DNA from: Asterionellopsis glacialis
Lineage: Eukaryota > Bacillariophyta > Plagiogrammaphyceae > Rhaphoneidales > Asterionellopsidaceae
Direction of reading: 5' to 3'
Length of the DNA: 46,758 nucleotides
Assembly: GCA_014885115.2 (NCBI GenBank)
Contig: WKLE02000205.1
Coordinates: 1 to 46,758 of the forward strand
In this document: positions 20,953-31,770 of the stretch, piece after piece
How the letters are laid out: each line of letters opens with the position of its first letter
Position numbering within the stretch: the stretch's first letter is position 1
The notes under the pieces: generated by a model
What the model was told of the DNA's origin: nothing
What the model saw: the letters and a program-made list of their open reading frames with translations, nothing else
Database searches by the model: none
Translations under genes and position numbers: made by a program

Positions 20953-21526
20953 AGATGAAGAAAAAACTGCCCTAATAAAGACGCAATGAATCTGTAATTC
21001 TACGAGAAATATTATTTGTATATTGTTTGAGATCATGGAAGTTCAGCACCATAATTTTTGCGGTATAGTAGATTGTAAACTATGATAAGTATGAAGCATA
21101 CTAAAAAATGAATGCGAAGAACTGTGTTCTTTAGGTGTCTTTGTTGCCTGTCAAGCTTCACCAACGTTTCGTTTTAATACTTCAGTAACCATTTTTTGTT
21201 GTTATTTGATATTGGAGAGATGCATGACAAGCTGATTTACTTTTCATCGCGTTAGTAGCACCCCTCAGCGTTCGATAAGTATCAACAGCACCGTCCGTAC
21301 AGTCTGTATATTATATTTTTAGATTTTTACCTGGTACACATATAAAAAATCATTATTAGGAGTGCAGCGCGCCAAAAATTGAAAATTTGAACACGCGTTT
21401 CTCACAAGATGCGTTTCGTTTTGGATCAAATCCAGTATCAAATCCTCAACCCTCAACCTCGGTTATCGTTCAAATACCACGTGACATTTTTTCACTCACG
21501 GTCAAAACCGTCGTCAAAGTAAGGCA
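20953..21526. other. Intergenic, nothing recognised
   Basis: This spacer lies between two plus-strand genes. It holds the 3' end of the acyltransferase transcript and the promoter of the next gene. A single CCTGGTAC element occurs near 21330. I see no gene or RNA. Confidence 0.5.
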
Positions 21527-22295
21527 ATGATGCGTTCCAATAAATCAACCATGATCCGTATAGCATTTGTTGTTTATCTTTTTGCCATACTGCACGGCAC
21601 AACGGCACTTCGCCGGCCATCTTCTCATCGTCAAGTAGCCGCTGCGATTTCTCCTCCGGACAATGTTTTTAGAATTTTTGGAGGTGCATTAGGTGGTGGC
21701 AAGAACAACAATAGTAGAAACAAGAGTGAGAAAGGGGGCAGACAAGAAAAGAATATTAAGAATAAGAAGGGTGCAAAGAGCAAAAAATCTGTTGTTGACG
21801 ATTCTGCAAAACCGACGTTTGCACAAAATTTCTTTAATGTTATGCCTCCTCATGTATTGCCAGCATCTTGGCTGTTGATTGGTGTCTACCATGATATCGA
21901 AGAACATCGATATGAATTGTTGGGATACTTAGTTGCATCTATTATATATTTGCAATTGGCAAAGCAAATACAAGGTAAAATCAGCAAGCCAAAACTAGTC
22001 GGATCAAATGGATTTGTCTACTTTATGGGTGAGTAATTATGTTGTGATGCAGTGTTTTGATGGAAGGTGATGAACTTTGTCTTCTCTTCTTGGTCAGAAT
22101 TATTCACGATCCCACTCATCACCTTCTCTTTGTGTTGCCGTCGCCTCCATTTCAGATATTATCGCTTGCATTGTTTGGAATGAAGAGCCTCTCGCCATGG
22201 TACTTTATCTTTCGGTTGTTGCTCTTGTCATATTATGTTTAGGCAATGAGAGGACGCATCGCTTACTTAATGCTACAAAATCTAAATCTGTGTGA
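21527..22295 (+). CDS. Small secretory-pathway membrane protein, unknown
   Basis: Two exons, 21527-22028 and 22156-22295, 213 residues. The donor is G|GTGAGT and the acceptor is TTTCAG; this 127-bp intron is the only nearby choice that keeps phase (1) and an open frame, joining FVYFM to DIIACIVWNEE. A nearer AG at 22096-22097 would force a frame with an early stop. Residues about 10-27 form a signal peptide (IAFVVYLFAILHGTTA). Then comes a Lys/Asn/Gly-rich basic linker. The rest is largely hydrophobic, with likely spans around PASWLLIGVYHD, LLGYLVASIIYLQLA, YFMDIIACIVW and MVLYLSVVALVILCL. I do not recognise the family. The leader could be plastid or ER directed; there is no Phe at the predicted +1 position. 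Confidence 0.7.
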
Positions 22296-25125
22296 ACTTT
22301 ATTGCAATACATCACAAACTAGGAAGAACAGCAGGAAAGCCTAGGTGCATGGGCATTTGCTCCTAAATAAAATAGTGTACGAGTATGTCGGTGGATGTAA
22401 CCGGTGCATTGAAGTTGTTATCATGTATTTATTTTTCCTTTGCAATTATGTACCTTGTAAAATATATGTTTGCGACGCTGTTGTGCTTGGTTCTTTGCTA
22501 TTGTTAGCAATTGATTAATTGAGTTTGAAAATCAAAGGCACATCTCGCTGCAACGTGCCAGAAAGGGGTACTATGCCTTGCCTGGCATCACCAGATACAC
22601 GTTTTCGACCAAGTGTCGTTCATAAAGTTTCGTGCACTCTCTCGTTTAATCGAAGTTGTCGTCAGTCGACAATAGCAAGAGCTGCCAGAAAATTATCTGG
22701 ATTAAATGAAAAAGAAAGTGATAGGAAGTCAGGTGATTACCAGCGCCATCGCGGATTTTTTTCTCCTTGTCGATTCGCTCGTCAGCTAGCTCGTTGTACT
22801 CTCCATATACTGTACGCACTCATCCGAAACATACTTATTATCTTCACATATACACCACAGTCAAGGTGGCCCCGTCGTATATATTATCCTTTCAATCCTT
22901 TCCGATAAACGACTTTTCCTGTGTAGCTGTTAACAGATGTCTAACACATCCTATCATACGAGTACATCAAAAACTACACGTGTACATGACTGGACAATTT
23001 AAGACAACTTCTTCTACAGCGGCTCGCTCCAACTGCTAAAACAATTGCATTTTGTAAAAACTTTACAGATCTTGTCCCATCAGATTGATCATCACTTTTT
23101 GTCTATTATGCCATCTCCAGGTCGTACCCAAGCATGTTCGTATTTTATATAAAGAACCCTGCCATAGCCAGTAACTAAACATGAACGCCAATGGATACAT
23201 TCTTACCTTAACCAGATGAATCAGCTGAACTAACAGAATGGTTGTGATTTGATTTTCCATCAATCCCTGATCCTTTTTGTTTCCAAATAGCCATATCGTC
23301 GCAAAGTTTGCCTTCAGTAGAAAGATAATAGTTCCAACCAAACTATACAGCAACAAAATTCTTATATTATAATGGAGGGTTGAAGGACATCATTATTAGA
23401 TGATGATTATCCTTGTCATGATCACCATGACATTCTTCTTATTGCTGTTGTTTTGCTTCATTTTCGTTTTGTTCCAGATTATTTTACATGTTTGATCATT
23501 GGAACCTTCTTGGGGGTGGGGGGTTGTTATTTTGAATGCAATGAGATACGATTGCGATCCATGGAGAGTGCACAGAGTTCAAGGGTGAATTGAATTCATC
23601 TAGACATTTCATTAAACTCTCATATATATTTTTCCAATCACGTTTCTTGCGTTGGCATTTCGTATCTGTTCCCGCGATTGTTGTGTGACCTGGATGGCGT
23701 ATTCGAAAATCTTGTTTACTGTGACAATGATACTGGTCAATACAGTTCATACTAACTTTCCTCATAATTAAGCCCTGGTTAAAACTTATTACCGTACTAT
23801 CTCACATTTATCGCAATTTACATCAACTGGTACCTGGTACGTCTAATATATACGAAACCGTTCATAGGTGGAATTAATATTATCATAATAAAATATAGGT
23901 CAACGTGGTGCAGCTACTGACTGTACTCGTACTGTATGTTGTTGGGACTGGTTATTTTCATACCTGATTGAAACTGCATATCATTTTTATGGAAGAACTA
24001 TAAGTGAAGGAATATTTTTACATAAAACAAAATGACATTCGAAGTATCTTTGGAAGTCTAGTGGGTCTACTCTGTCGAGTGTAGTAGTAGTGTCTTCGTT
24101 GTTCCTCGAAATTTCAAAATTTTGATTGACACTTCCTTGCGTTCTTTAAGAGAGCTCTCTAGTACTTACAGTACATAATCATATTCTGGCACATGGTGCG
24201 TTGAAACTACTACAAGAGGGTCCATATTTGTTGAGATCTAGAGACGCTCCCCATTTGTTAAATTCGCGGCTGCTGTGTCAGGACCACGTCCCCTCAAAAA
24301 GCTGATGTCATACGATCAAAACCTACAGGAGGGTCTAGTACATCGAAAAATGACACGTACGAAGACAAGTGGCCACATCGTACGCTGGCACAGAGCAATC
24401 GGTATTTTCGCTTCTTGGTCACTGGGAGTTCTGACGAGCGCTGACTCTGCAGTGGTTGATTTGCCTTTTCTTCGAAGAAAACCACCTGTCTTGCTCTTGT
24501 TCTTAGAACGAAAGTGTACACAAACCAAACCACAGCATACTGTATTCTGACTCCCCAGACAACTAGTGAGCAAAATTTAAATATTCTGTCACGGTAGATA
24601 CGCAAAACATTGAATTCTGTTCTGCATTGGTGTATAACAACCCCAAATCATATTTCTTGTCCGTCTACAGACACATAATTTTTTTGACAAGTAAGTTTGA
24701 AGAAAGATTGAATAATGTGTGACAACGATACCGATCTTTAGTGGATCCAAGTTACACAGCATGCCGACTAAACAACAATCACTACCAGAAATGAATGAGG
24801 GACCGTAGATCAGGGCTTTCTACAGTGATAGAGAATATAGCTGTTCACAACCAATTTCGAAAGATACGAGCATGGAAGAATATCTTTGAGATGAAGAAGG
24901 ATTGAGTTTGCATTCTTTCGGCATTAGAGCCTTTTTTATCTACCGGAACTTAAATTTTTTAGGATTCGATTCCTGTTTTCGGAGACACTTGCAAACCTTT
25001 CAAATGATATTTCATCAGAGAAACACTACTCTAACACTCTTTTTGTTTTTTCTTTCTTCATATTTTCTGCGATTCACTTTTAACATCAAAGACCATCATA
25101 GATTTCAAACAAACATATAAACAAA
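22296..25125. other. Long intergenic stretch (2.8 kb)
   Basis: No intact gene is supported. Open frames such as 22519-22908 lack an ATG start, are Arg-rich and look like chance. A GGTACCTGGTAC palindrome sits near 23829. At 23400-23498 the plus strand has a 32-codon ATG frame of almost pure hydrophobic residues, which might be a micro-ORF or chance. The 3' part is the promoter and leader of the polyprenyl synthase gene. A weak minus-strand candidate at 23063-23356 is listed separately. Confidence 0.45.
23063..23356 (-). other. Possible exon of an unannotated membrane-protein gene
   Basis: The minus strand is open for about 97 codons with two hydrophobic stretches (LVGTIIFLLKANFATIWLF and ITTILLVQLIHLV). 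It has an acceptor-like TGTATAG just upstream (near 23349) and an excellent donor-like AAG|GTAAGAA inside (near 23210). There is no ATG at the 5' end, so an upstream exon would be needed and I cannot identify it. It could equally be a relic or chance. Confidence 0.2.
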
Positions 25126-26691
25126 ATGAACATGAATAGAAATGGAAAGAAAGATAGTGGAAAGATGCGTGGACGTTATGTTCTAGCAGCATCTGTATTG
25201 GCGGCAGCTGCATTAGTGTCTCCAGTTGAATCTTACACAGTACCTAAGAAAATGATTTCCTTGACAAAGAAAATTGCACCCAATATGGGTGGCGAAACAC
25301 CTGAAAAGTACCGCCCTAACCCAGTTGTCGTATCTGCCGAGGCCGAAGCTTTGAGTCACTCTTCTACAACAATGAAGCTCACTCCAAGTTATGATTTATT
25401 CCAGATGTTACCCGAAGAAGAAGGTGGTGATATACCTGGAATTACACAGGGTAATGCTCTACGCGATGGTACAAACCTAAAGGTTGGGACACCTGATACG
25501 TTAGAGGGATTGAAAATTGCTGATTACATTTCGGGTAACAAGAAAATCAATGATTTGCCTGATCCCTTCAAAATGGTCGAGAAGGAGTTACAGCCATTCT
25601 CTGACTCAATATCTGAATTGGTATCCACTGACCAACCCGTCTTATCCATGGCAGCTAGACACTTCTTCGAAAAGAAACAAGGCAAGAAATTCAGGCCCAC
25701 CATTGTGCAGCTCATCGCCAAGGCTGTTGCTGCTGCCATCCCTGAACAATCCTTTGAGGATACACCTTTAAACGGCAAGGTCGTCAACGGTGAATCTGAT
25801 CCTGATGCACATGATGTTGCCACCATGGACTCCTCTGGTTGGGAATGGGCAGGTGCCTCTGATACGGATGGTTTGGTTACTCCAGACAATCACATGGGCT
25901 CTGAAACATGGCGTCGTCAAGCTCAACTTGGACAGATTGTTGAAATGATCCATGTGGCATCACTTATTCACGACGATGTATTGGATGAAGCCGATACACG
26001 CCGAGGTGGTGAAGCAGTACACAAGATGTACTCTAATAAGGTCGCCGTGCTTGCTGGTGATTATCTTTTGGCACGTGCTTCCGTTCTGTTGGCACGTTTG
26101 GAAAATACTGCCGTAGTTCAAATAATGGCTACAGCACTTGAGTCATTGGTTGCTGGTGAAATCATGCAACTCAAGAGTCCTCCAGAATCTTTGTTGGAAA
26201 TGGAAAGTTACCTTCGTAAGTCCTACTACAAGACAGCCTCTCTTATCTGTTATGCCTGTCGTTCTACAGCCTTGCTTGGTGGACATGCCTACGGTTCAAC
26301 TGTAGCAACAGCTTGTGAAGAATTCGGGTATCACTTGGGTTTAGCATTCCAAATTCAAGATGATATTTTGGATTTTACTGCTGCTGAAAGTGTGTTGGGT
26401 AAGCCAGCCTTGGCAGATATGGATTTGGGATTGAGCACTGCACCAATTTTGTACGCAGCACAGGAAGCACCTCATCTTAGACCACTAGTTATGAGGAGAT
26501 TTAAGGAAAAGGGTGACAAGGAAACTGCTTTGGAAGCATTATATGCTAGTGATACAGCCATGCAAAAGGCCAAGGACCTCTCCATGTTCCATGCGCAAAG
26601 AGCTGTAGATGCTCTTTTGCGTATTCCTCAATCAGAAGCACGAGATGCTTTGATTAGAATCACACACACATGTGTGACTAGGAAGAAGTAA
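25126..26691 (+). CDS. Long-chain polyprenyl diphosphate synthase (solanesyl-type) with secretory/plastid leader
   Basis: 521 residues, one exon. It elongates allylic diphosphates with isopentenyl diphosphate to long all-trans prenyl chains for quinone side chains. The first Asp-rich motif is DDVLD at 283-287 in ASLIHDDVLDEADTRRGG; the residue five before it is a small Ala, which fits long-chain products. The second is DDILD at 412-416 (FQIQDDILDF). The GKKFRPT motif (about 186-192) binds IPP, and the block DPFKMVEKELQPFSD is typical of solanesyl-type enzymes. Residues about 17-36 form a signal peptide (VLAASVLAAAALVSPVES) with Tyr next, so plastid import through the complex plastid is possible. 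The enzyme has an unusually long N-terminal extension and a 50-residue acidic insert (about 208-260) between the FRPT helix and the first Asp motif. Confidence 0.9.
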   Translation: MNMNRNGKKDSGKMRGRYVLAASVLAAAALVSPVESYTVPKKMISLTKKIAPNMGGETPEKYRPNPVVVSAEAEALSHSSTTMKLTPSYDLFQMLPEEEGGDIPGITQGNALRDGTNLKVGTPDTLEGLKIADYISGNKKINDLPDPFKMVEKELQPFSDSISELVSTDQPVLSMAARHFFEKKQGKKFRPTIVQLIAKAVAAAIPEQSFEDTPLNGKVVNGESDPDAHDVATMDSSGWEWAGASDTDGLVTPDNHMGSETWRRQAQLGQIVEMIHVASLIHDDVLDEADTRRGGEAVHKMYSNKVAVLAGDYLLARASVLLARLENTAVVQIMATALESLVAGEIMQLKSPPESLLEMESYLRKSYYKTASLICYACRSTALLGGHAYGSTVATACEEFGYHLGLAFQIQDDILDFTAAESVLGKPALADMDLGLSTAPILYAAQEAPHLRPLVMRRFKEKGDKETALEALYASDTAMQKAKDLSMFHAQRAVDALLRIPQSEARDALIRITHTCVTRKK

Positions 26692-27725
26692 AAATGTTCT
26701 CTGCATTCACTGACATACATACAAATACAACTACGATTATCAATTATTTTCCCACTACAATATATAGGGACCTACCGATACTTTTACGGAAAAACCCTCA
26801 AGACAAGTCATCCAGATCCAGCGGGACATGAGCCGCAGAGTGTAACTATAGTAAATTAGGATGGTCTACACATAATTTTGTTTTGTCATGACACTCTTGA
26901 GAAATGATGAGGATATTTTTTAATTCGCCATCAAAAGCCCTCTGGTTGAAAGCGTTTCATGTTGCTTCGATCAACTTCAGAAATATGTTGTTCGACTACC
27001 TGTGTAGACAGAATCAAATTTGCCGTTGAAGGATTCCATGAAAATGTTTTCTAGATAAATAAGATTCGAGATATCCACAAAAAATCAGAGGTCGCAAGAA
27101 AATGAATCTTTTTATAAAATAATAAATATAATATATATAAGAATAATCCTCACCACATTACTCCTACACGAAAAATGTTACCTTACAGTACTCCCTATTT
27201 GTATGGATTCTTCAGGATTTTTGTATAGAGGTAAAAATAACTACTGCTTCCAACGATTGACTTTGGAGAGAGATACCAGCTGGTACCAGAATTTTATGCT
27301 ATTGTGGATGCTTTTGCTTCCTGGTACCTCTTAGGACCTCAGGATACTTACGACCTAAAAACTACGCACGATTCGGTTTGAAAAAATTAATTAACAAGTA
27401 ACGAAGATTTTAGCAGACCCACTTATACCACCTTTCCTGTTAGTTTTACTTCCGGCTTATTACCTACAGAACACATGGATTCGCTTTCAAGAGTCAAAAG
27501 AGTGTCACCTCAAAATTTGTATCTTGGGTGTGTGTCGCTCTCTCGAATTTGGAAATTCCGTGTTTAGTCACATTCCTTGCGTATCCCTTGACTCTTATCG
27601 CGGATCGGAACTCATCCTGAGACTTGGTAATTTCCTCCAAAAGACATAGTGTAAAGAACTCTGTAAAGAGTACTTTCTAATTTTCCACTATCTTGAACGA
27701 TCGTAGATAACAACATAAAGATATC
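26692..27725. other. Intergenic, nothing recognised
   Basis: This is the spacer between the prenyl synthase and phospholipase C genes. It has two GGTACC-type elements (near 27285 and 27322). No gene or structural RNA is visible. Confidence 0.5.
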
Positions 27726-30239
27726 ATGTCAACCCAAACATTATCAAATTCTGTCGTGCTTGATGCTGAAATCAGAGATTGGACTCGTGTGGTATCACCG
27801 GGCACTTCTGTGAGCGATGCCTTGGCTGGCATTAACTCACCAAGCTTGGTAGAAAAGGGTGTCAAGGCTACCAAGGTTGCACGAAATGGATCTCTGAAGA
27901 AACGAGTCTTAACGCTCTCCAAAGACCGTTATGCATTGTTTGTGACACATAAACGGGTGGCAGATGGTAAAAAGGGAGCCTCATCACAGATTGCCAACAA
28001 GCTTATCAAGACCCCATTTAAAAATATTACAGGTATATTTGTCAAAACAGGCGATTCTTCTCCAGGTGGTTATTCCTCAGTTCGGTACATTGACGTTGCC
28101 GATATCAACGGTATACAAGAGGGTGTAATTGGTACACAAAAGTTAGAAATTGCCAGGAAAAAACTTGGAAACAATCGTGATGAAATTGTAACTTTAGTTC
28201 ACCATGCGAATCAAACGGTCGATGTGACGCTTGCCAATCAGGAGAAGCGTAAGGAATTTGTCAGAGTTGTGAAAGCATTGATGGAAGTTTATCATCAGAC
28301 GAAGCCCCGTGTAGGCAATGAAGAATTATTGCTTAGGTATATTTGGTATGATATAGACTCTAACCGTGATGGATCCATTGGGTTAAAGGAATTTTTGAAA
28401 ATCCTTCTCCGGATCAACTTCTATACGAAAAATGCATCTAAAATTTTCAAGAACTATTGCAAGGAAATGTCAGTTTCTAGTAGTGTTGGTATTTCATATC
28501 ATCAACTCATGTGCCTCATTCAACGAATCAAGTCAGGTCGTCACGATAACAAGAAGAAGGATATTCTTTCGTCTAATATTATTTGGGATTCTGTATTTGG
28601 GTCTGAAGTCACGCATGTTTCATCAATGGACTTTCTAAGTAAATTTTTGATTGCAAATCAACATGAAACTGATGCCAAGATTCATGATGTTGAAGATATT
28701 TTCAGGAAGATCAATATGATGGAAATCAACAGAGAGAAGGAAGATATCCGTCCAGGCCATATCAATCGAACGCGATTTGAAATGTATCTTCATCATGAAT
28801 CGAATGATGCCTATGACCCTAAAAAGCAAGAATTCGATAAAGCTTCCTTGGATGAACCAATATCAAAATACTGGATCAATTCAAGTCACAATACATACCT
28901 CACAGGAGATCAGCTAAGGTCGACTTCAAGTGTCGAGTGTTATATGAGCGCCCTCCGTCGCGGATGCAAATGTCTCGAGTTGGACTGTTGGGATGGCGAA
29001 AAAAATTTCAAAGGAGTTCCAGTTGTTTTCCATGGTCATACTCTCACATCTAAAATTGCCTTTGAAGAAATCATCCTTGGGGTGAAGGGATACGTTCAGT
29101 CCAACCCGGATACATATCCTATTATCTTGTCTCTAGAAAACCATTGTTCTCATCCTTGCCAACATGGCATGGCAACGATGTTGAAACAGATTCTAGGAAA
29201 GATCCTGTGGTCTCCAAACCAGGCAGAAATTGAAAATGGAATCCTTCCATCTCCTGCAAGTTTACGCGGAAAGGTAATTGTGAAGGGAAAACATCCTTCA
29301 GACACCAAAGAGGAGGAAGAAAAGGATTTACCAACAAGCGATGAGCCAGAAGATGATCCATATAAAGACAGCAGTTCTAGCCCACAAAACAAAAAGGCGG
29401 CGGGTAAGAAACCAAAAATTGTGAAGGAACTTGCTGACCTTACTCTCTTTCATGGAACCAAGTACAAATCGTTTGAAACTTCCATTGATGAACCTCCTTC
29501 TCATATGCATTCCATCACTGAATCCAAAATTGATAAGATTTTAAACAAGGGAGGGGGCGAAAATGCTGGCCTTTGGAGGTCCTACAATGTCAATCACATG
29601 ACGCGAACGTACCCTTCTGTATTTCGTGTTGATTCTTCTAATTACAATCCTGTCCTTGCATGGTCGATGGGTAGTCAATTAGTTGCACTTAATTTTCAAA
29701 CGTCAGACACACCATTGTTGTTGAATGACGGTCTTTTTAAGCAGAATGGAGGCTGTGGTTATGTGAAGAAACCACCTTGTATCCTTGGCGAAGCTGGTAT
29801 GAAAACTAGTACAAGACTTAGAATGCGAATTCTTTGTGGCAGTTGTCTCCCTAAACCTCATGGTGCCACGGAGGGAGAGTATATTGACCCGTACGTGTTG
29901 GTGTCTGTTCATGATGTGAAGAATGATAACGGGAAGGAATCCTTTGTAACTTCGAAAGTGTTGGAAACGGAAAGTATTGATGACAATGGATTTTGTCCCA
30001 TGTGGAATCAATCTGAATTCAAAACTGCAACCATTCATAACCCTGATGTTGCCATGATTGAATTCTCTCTCAAAGAAAGTGATCCATTAATAGATGACAA
30101 GGTGGCTAATGCAAGTATTCCCTTCTCATGTCTCCGAAGGGGATACCGTAGCATTCAACTTTATGATACGCACAATACCCGTTCGGGACCATTTGGATTT
30201 GCAACACTAGTTGTTGAAATTGACTATGATTCTAATTAA
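27726..30239 (+). CDS. Phosphoinositide-specific phospholipase C, delta type
   Basis: 837 residues, one exon. It hydrolyses PtdIns(4,5)P2 to diacylglycerol and IP3 at the plasma membrane. Order: a PH-like N-terminal domain (about 50-190), EF-hands (a good loop at 211-222, DSNRDGSIGLKE), catalytic X (about 375-520) and Y (about 570-690) halves, and a C-terminal C2 domain (about 705-835). Catalytic residues align with the mammalian delta enzyme: His388 and Asn389 in NSSHNTYL, Glu418 and Asp420 in CLELDCWDG, His436 in VVFHGHTLTSK, Glu471 in SLENHCS. The substrate-binding Y block WSMGSQLVALNFQT is intact. The X-Y linker is acidic and Ser-rich with a Lys-rich end, the usual autoinhibitory insert. 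The C2 calcium loops (DPYVLVSVHD and later DPLIDD) look functional. All essential residues are present. Confidence 0.95.
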   Translation: MSTQTLSNSVVLDAEIRDWTRVVSPGTSVSDALAGINSPSLVEKGVKATKVARNGSLKKRVLTLSKDRYALFVTHKRVADGKKGASSQIANKLIKTPFKNITGIFVKTGDSSPGGYSSVRYIDVADINGIQEGVIGTQKLEIARKKLGNNRDEIVTLVHHANQTVDVTLANQEKRKEFVRVVKALMEVYHQTKPRVGNEELLLRYIWYDIDSNRDGSIGLKEFLKILLRINFYTKNASKIFKNYCKEMSVSSSVGISYHQLMCLIQRIKSGRHDNKKKDILSSNIIWDSVFGSEVTHVSSMDFLSKFLIANQHETDAKIHDVEDIFRKINMMEINREKEDIRPGHINRTRFEMYLHHESNDAYDPKKQEFDKASLDEPISKYWINSSHNTYLTGDQLRSTSSVECYMSALRRGCKCLELDCWDGEKNFKGVPVVFHGHTLTSKIAFEEIILGVKGYVQSNPDTYPIILSLENHCSHPCQHGMATMLKQILGKILWSPNQAEIENGILPSPASLRGKVIVKGKHPSDTKEEEEKDLPTSDEPEDDPYKDSSSSPQNKKAAGKKPKIVKELADLTLFHGTKYKSFETSIDEPPSHMHSITESKIDKILNKGGGENAGLWRSYNVNHMTRTYPSVFRVDSSNYNPVLAWSMGSQLVALNFQTSDTPLLLNDGLFKQNGGCGYVKKPPCILGEAGMKTSTRLRMRILCGSCLPKPHGATEGEYIDPYVLVSVHDVKNDNGKESFVTSKVLETESIDDNGFCPMWNQSEFKTATIHNPDVAMIEFSLKESDPLIDDKVANASIPFSCLRRGYRSIQLYDTHNTRSGPFGFATLVVEIDYDSN

Positions 30240-30627
30240 GTTGATACAGTGTGAAAGAACTTATGACTTACCATGTAAATCGCACAGAAAAAAAGAATGA
30301 AATGATGAATGGAGCTCGCACACGATTTTTTGTAGCATGGTATGGATTATACTTCTGTGCAGTTTTTCGTGTTGTAATTTTATGTTAATATCATGTGTAG
30401 AAGTGAATTCTGTAATCGGACATTTATATTTGAGAAACGACAAGCTTTGAGCGATATGTTTCAAAACCACATATGTTGGTACTAGATATATTGAACTACT
30501 GATTCCTATTACAGTATCACTCTTTGTGCAAGGAACGATGCGTTTCGGCTTGTTATATATTCCAATTCCAATTGGTTGTCTGCGCGAACATGAAGTTCTG
30601 TGTTTTATTATTTTTTTGGATTGGGTT
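30240..30627. other. Convergent 3' intergenic region
   Basis: This lies between the PLC stop (plus) and the ACBP gene stop (minus). It should hold both 3' UTRs and polyadenylation signals. No gene seen. Confidence 0.5.
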
Positions 30628-31770
30628 TTAAAATATTTTTCTTCGTGGCACAGCCGTTTGAGGAAATGTTTCAAATAATGCTTTCATTTCTTCGGAACTG
30701 TCATCCTTAGCACATGATCTTGGCGTATCACCATCAAGATCTTTCTGATCTGGGTTTGCACCATTTTGTAGTAATAATTTTGCAGCATCGAAATGTCCTG
30801 CAATAACAGCAGCCTGCAGGACGCTAATCCCTTCCACATCGGCACTATTCACATTAGCACCATGTTTAATCAAAGATTCAAGAACTTCTAATGAATTCCT
30901 ATCTGCAGCAAAGTGAAGCGCAGATTGGCCTGTTTCGTCTCTTACATCTAAAGCAGATCCTTCTTCGGCTTGTTCTGTTCCTTCTGAAGATGACGATTCA
31001 TCTTGTTCGGCTTGTTCCTTGAGACATGTTTGTAACAAGTCCATATCATTTTCAGAGGCAGCGTGTCGTAACTTTTGAGCCAAGGACATGGTGGCTGTGT
31101 TTACATTCTTGGCATCATTTTCATCCTCGGAAGTAGATGCTAGTGTGCTTGGTTTCATGGTCATACCACTAATTAAAGGATCATAGTTACTTTTCCCTTT
31201 GTCAGCATTATCATCATCATCATTGTCATAATCAATACCTTCTTCTTCGTTGTCATCATCATCATAAATAATATCTGCATTTTCATCTACAACTGCGGTA
31301 CCATTCTGAGCATTAGGATCACTACCACCCTGTTGGTGGAAGTGTTTAACAGCTTGAATGTAATGTACCATGGCAGCGTCCTTGGGCATACCATCAAATT
31401 TACCCCATGCAGTATGTTTGGCATGGGCTACAATGTTTAATTTGGATGGGGCTTTCTTTTCATCAAAATCACCTTCTGTTGCTTGTTTGTACAACCCGTA
31501 CAACATGAGTTGATCGCCCTGTCCAATATTTGACATAGATTTGACTTCTTTGGTGGCGTCATAAAAAAATCGTTCCAACATGGTCGTGGCAGGCTTACCC
31601 CCCGTGTCATTGGAATTTGGTGAGTCTCGAGAAGCATCATTACTGTCTTGAATTTGACGAAGTCGGTTACGACGATTGCGATACCAAGAAAATGTGGTAT
31701 ATGCACCGACTACAACTGCGACAGACCAACCGATTGATGCCAATGTGCTGTTACTTCGACGTTGACTCAT
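30628..31770 (-). CDS. Membrane-anchored acyl-CoA-binding protein with ankyrin repeats
   Basis: 380 residues from the first ATG (31770). The frame is open further upstream but only with a non-ATG codon. Residues about 8-30 (STLASIGWSVAVVVGAYTTF) form an N-terminal membrane anchor followed by Arg residues. The ACB domain spans about 62-150: FFYDATKEV, LMLYGLYKQATEGD, APSKLN, then KHTAWGKFDGMPKDAAMVHYI. It would carry long-chain acyl-CoA esters. An acidic linker (about 155-205) follows, then ankyrin repeats (GQSALHFAADRNSLEVLESL; GISVLQAAVIAGHFDAAKLL; DGDTPRSCAKD). This TM-ACB-ankyrin order is that of plant class II ACBPs (ACBP1/2), which tether lipid metabolism and protein partners at ER or plasma membrane. 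In 'AKHTAW' a His replaces the Trp of the usual AKWDAW. Confidence 0.88.
   Translation of the reverse strand: MSQRRSNSTLASIGWSVAVVVGAYTTFSWYRNRRNRLRQIQDSNDASRDSPNSNDTGGKPATTMLERFFYDATKEVKSMSNIGQGDQLMLYGLYKQATEGDFDEKKAPSKLNIVAHAKHTAWGKFDGMPKDAAMVHYIQAVKHFHQQGGSDPNAQNGTAVVDENADIIYDDDDNEEEGIDYDNDDDDNADKGKSNYDPLISGMTMKPSTLASTSEDENDAKNVNTATMSLAQKLRHAASENDMDLLQTCLKEQAEQDESSSSEGTEQAEEGSALDVRDETGQSALHFAADRNSLEVLESLIKHGANVNSADVEGISVLQAAVIAGHFDAAKLLLQNGANPDQKDLDGDTPRSCAKDDSSEEMKALFETFPQTAVPRRKIF

Noticed and set aside
22029..22097. Nearer acceptor (GGTCAG) for the intron of the gene at 21527-22295
   Set aside because: It would put the second exon in a frame that stops early; the TTTCAG at 22151-22155 keeps the frame open to the end.
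22519..22908. 129-codon open frame on the plus strand
   Set aside because: It begins with TTG, is Arg/Ser/Pro-rich with no domain or membrane segment, and has no splice or promoter support; it looks like a chance frame.
24275..24605. Overlapping open frames on both strands
   Set aside because: Mirror-image frames of about 90-100 codons without motifs; each is the shadow of the other.
24958..24976. tRNA-like GGATTCGATTCC
   Set aside because: The loop and stem lengths are wrong and no cloverleaf can be built around it.
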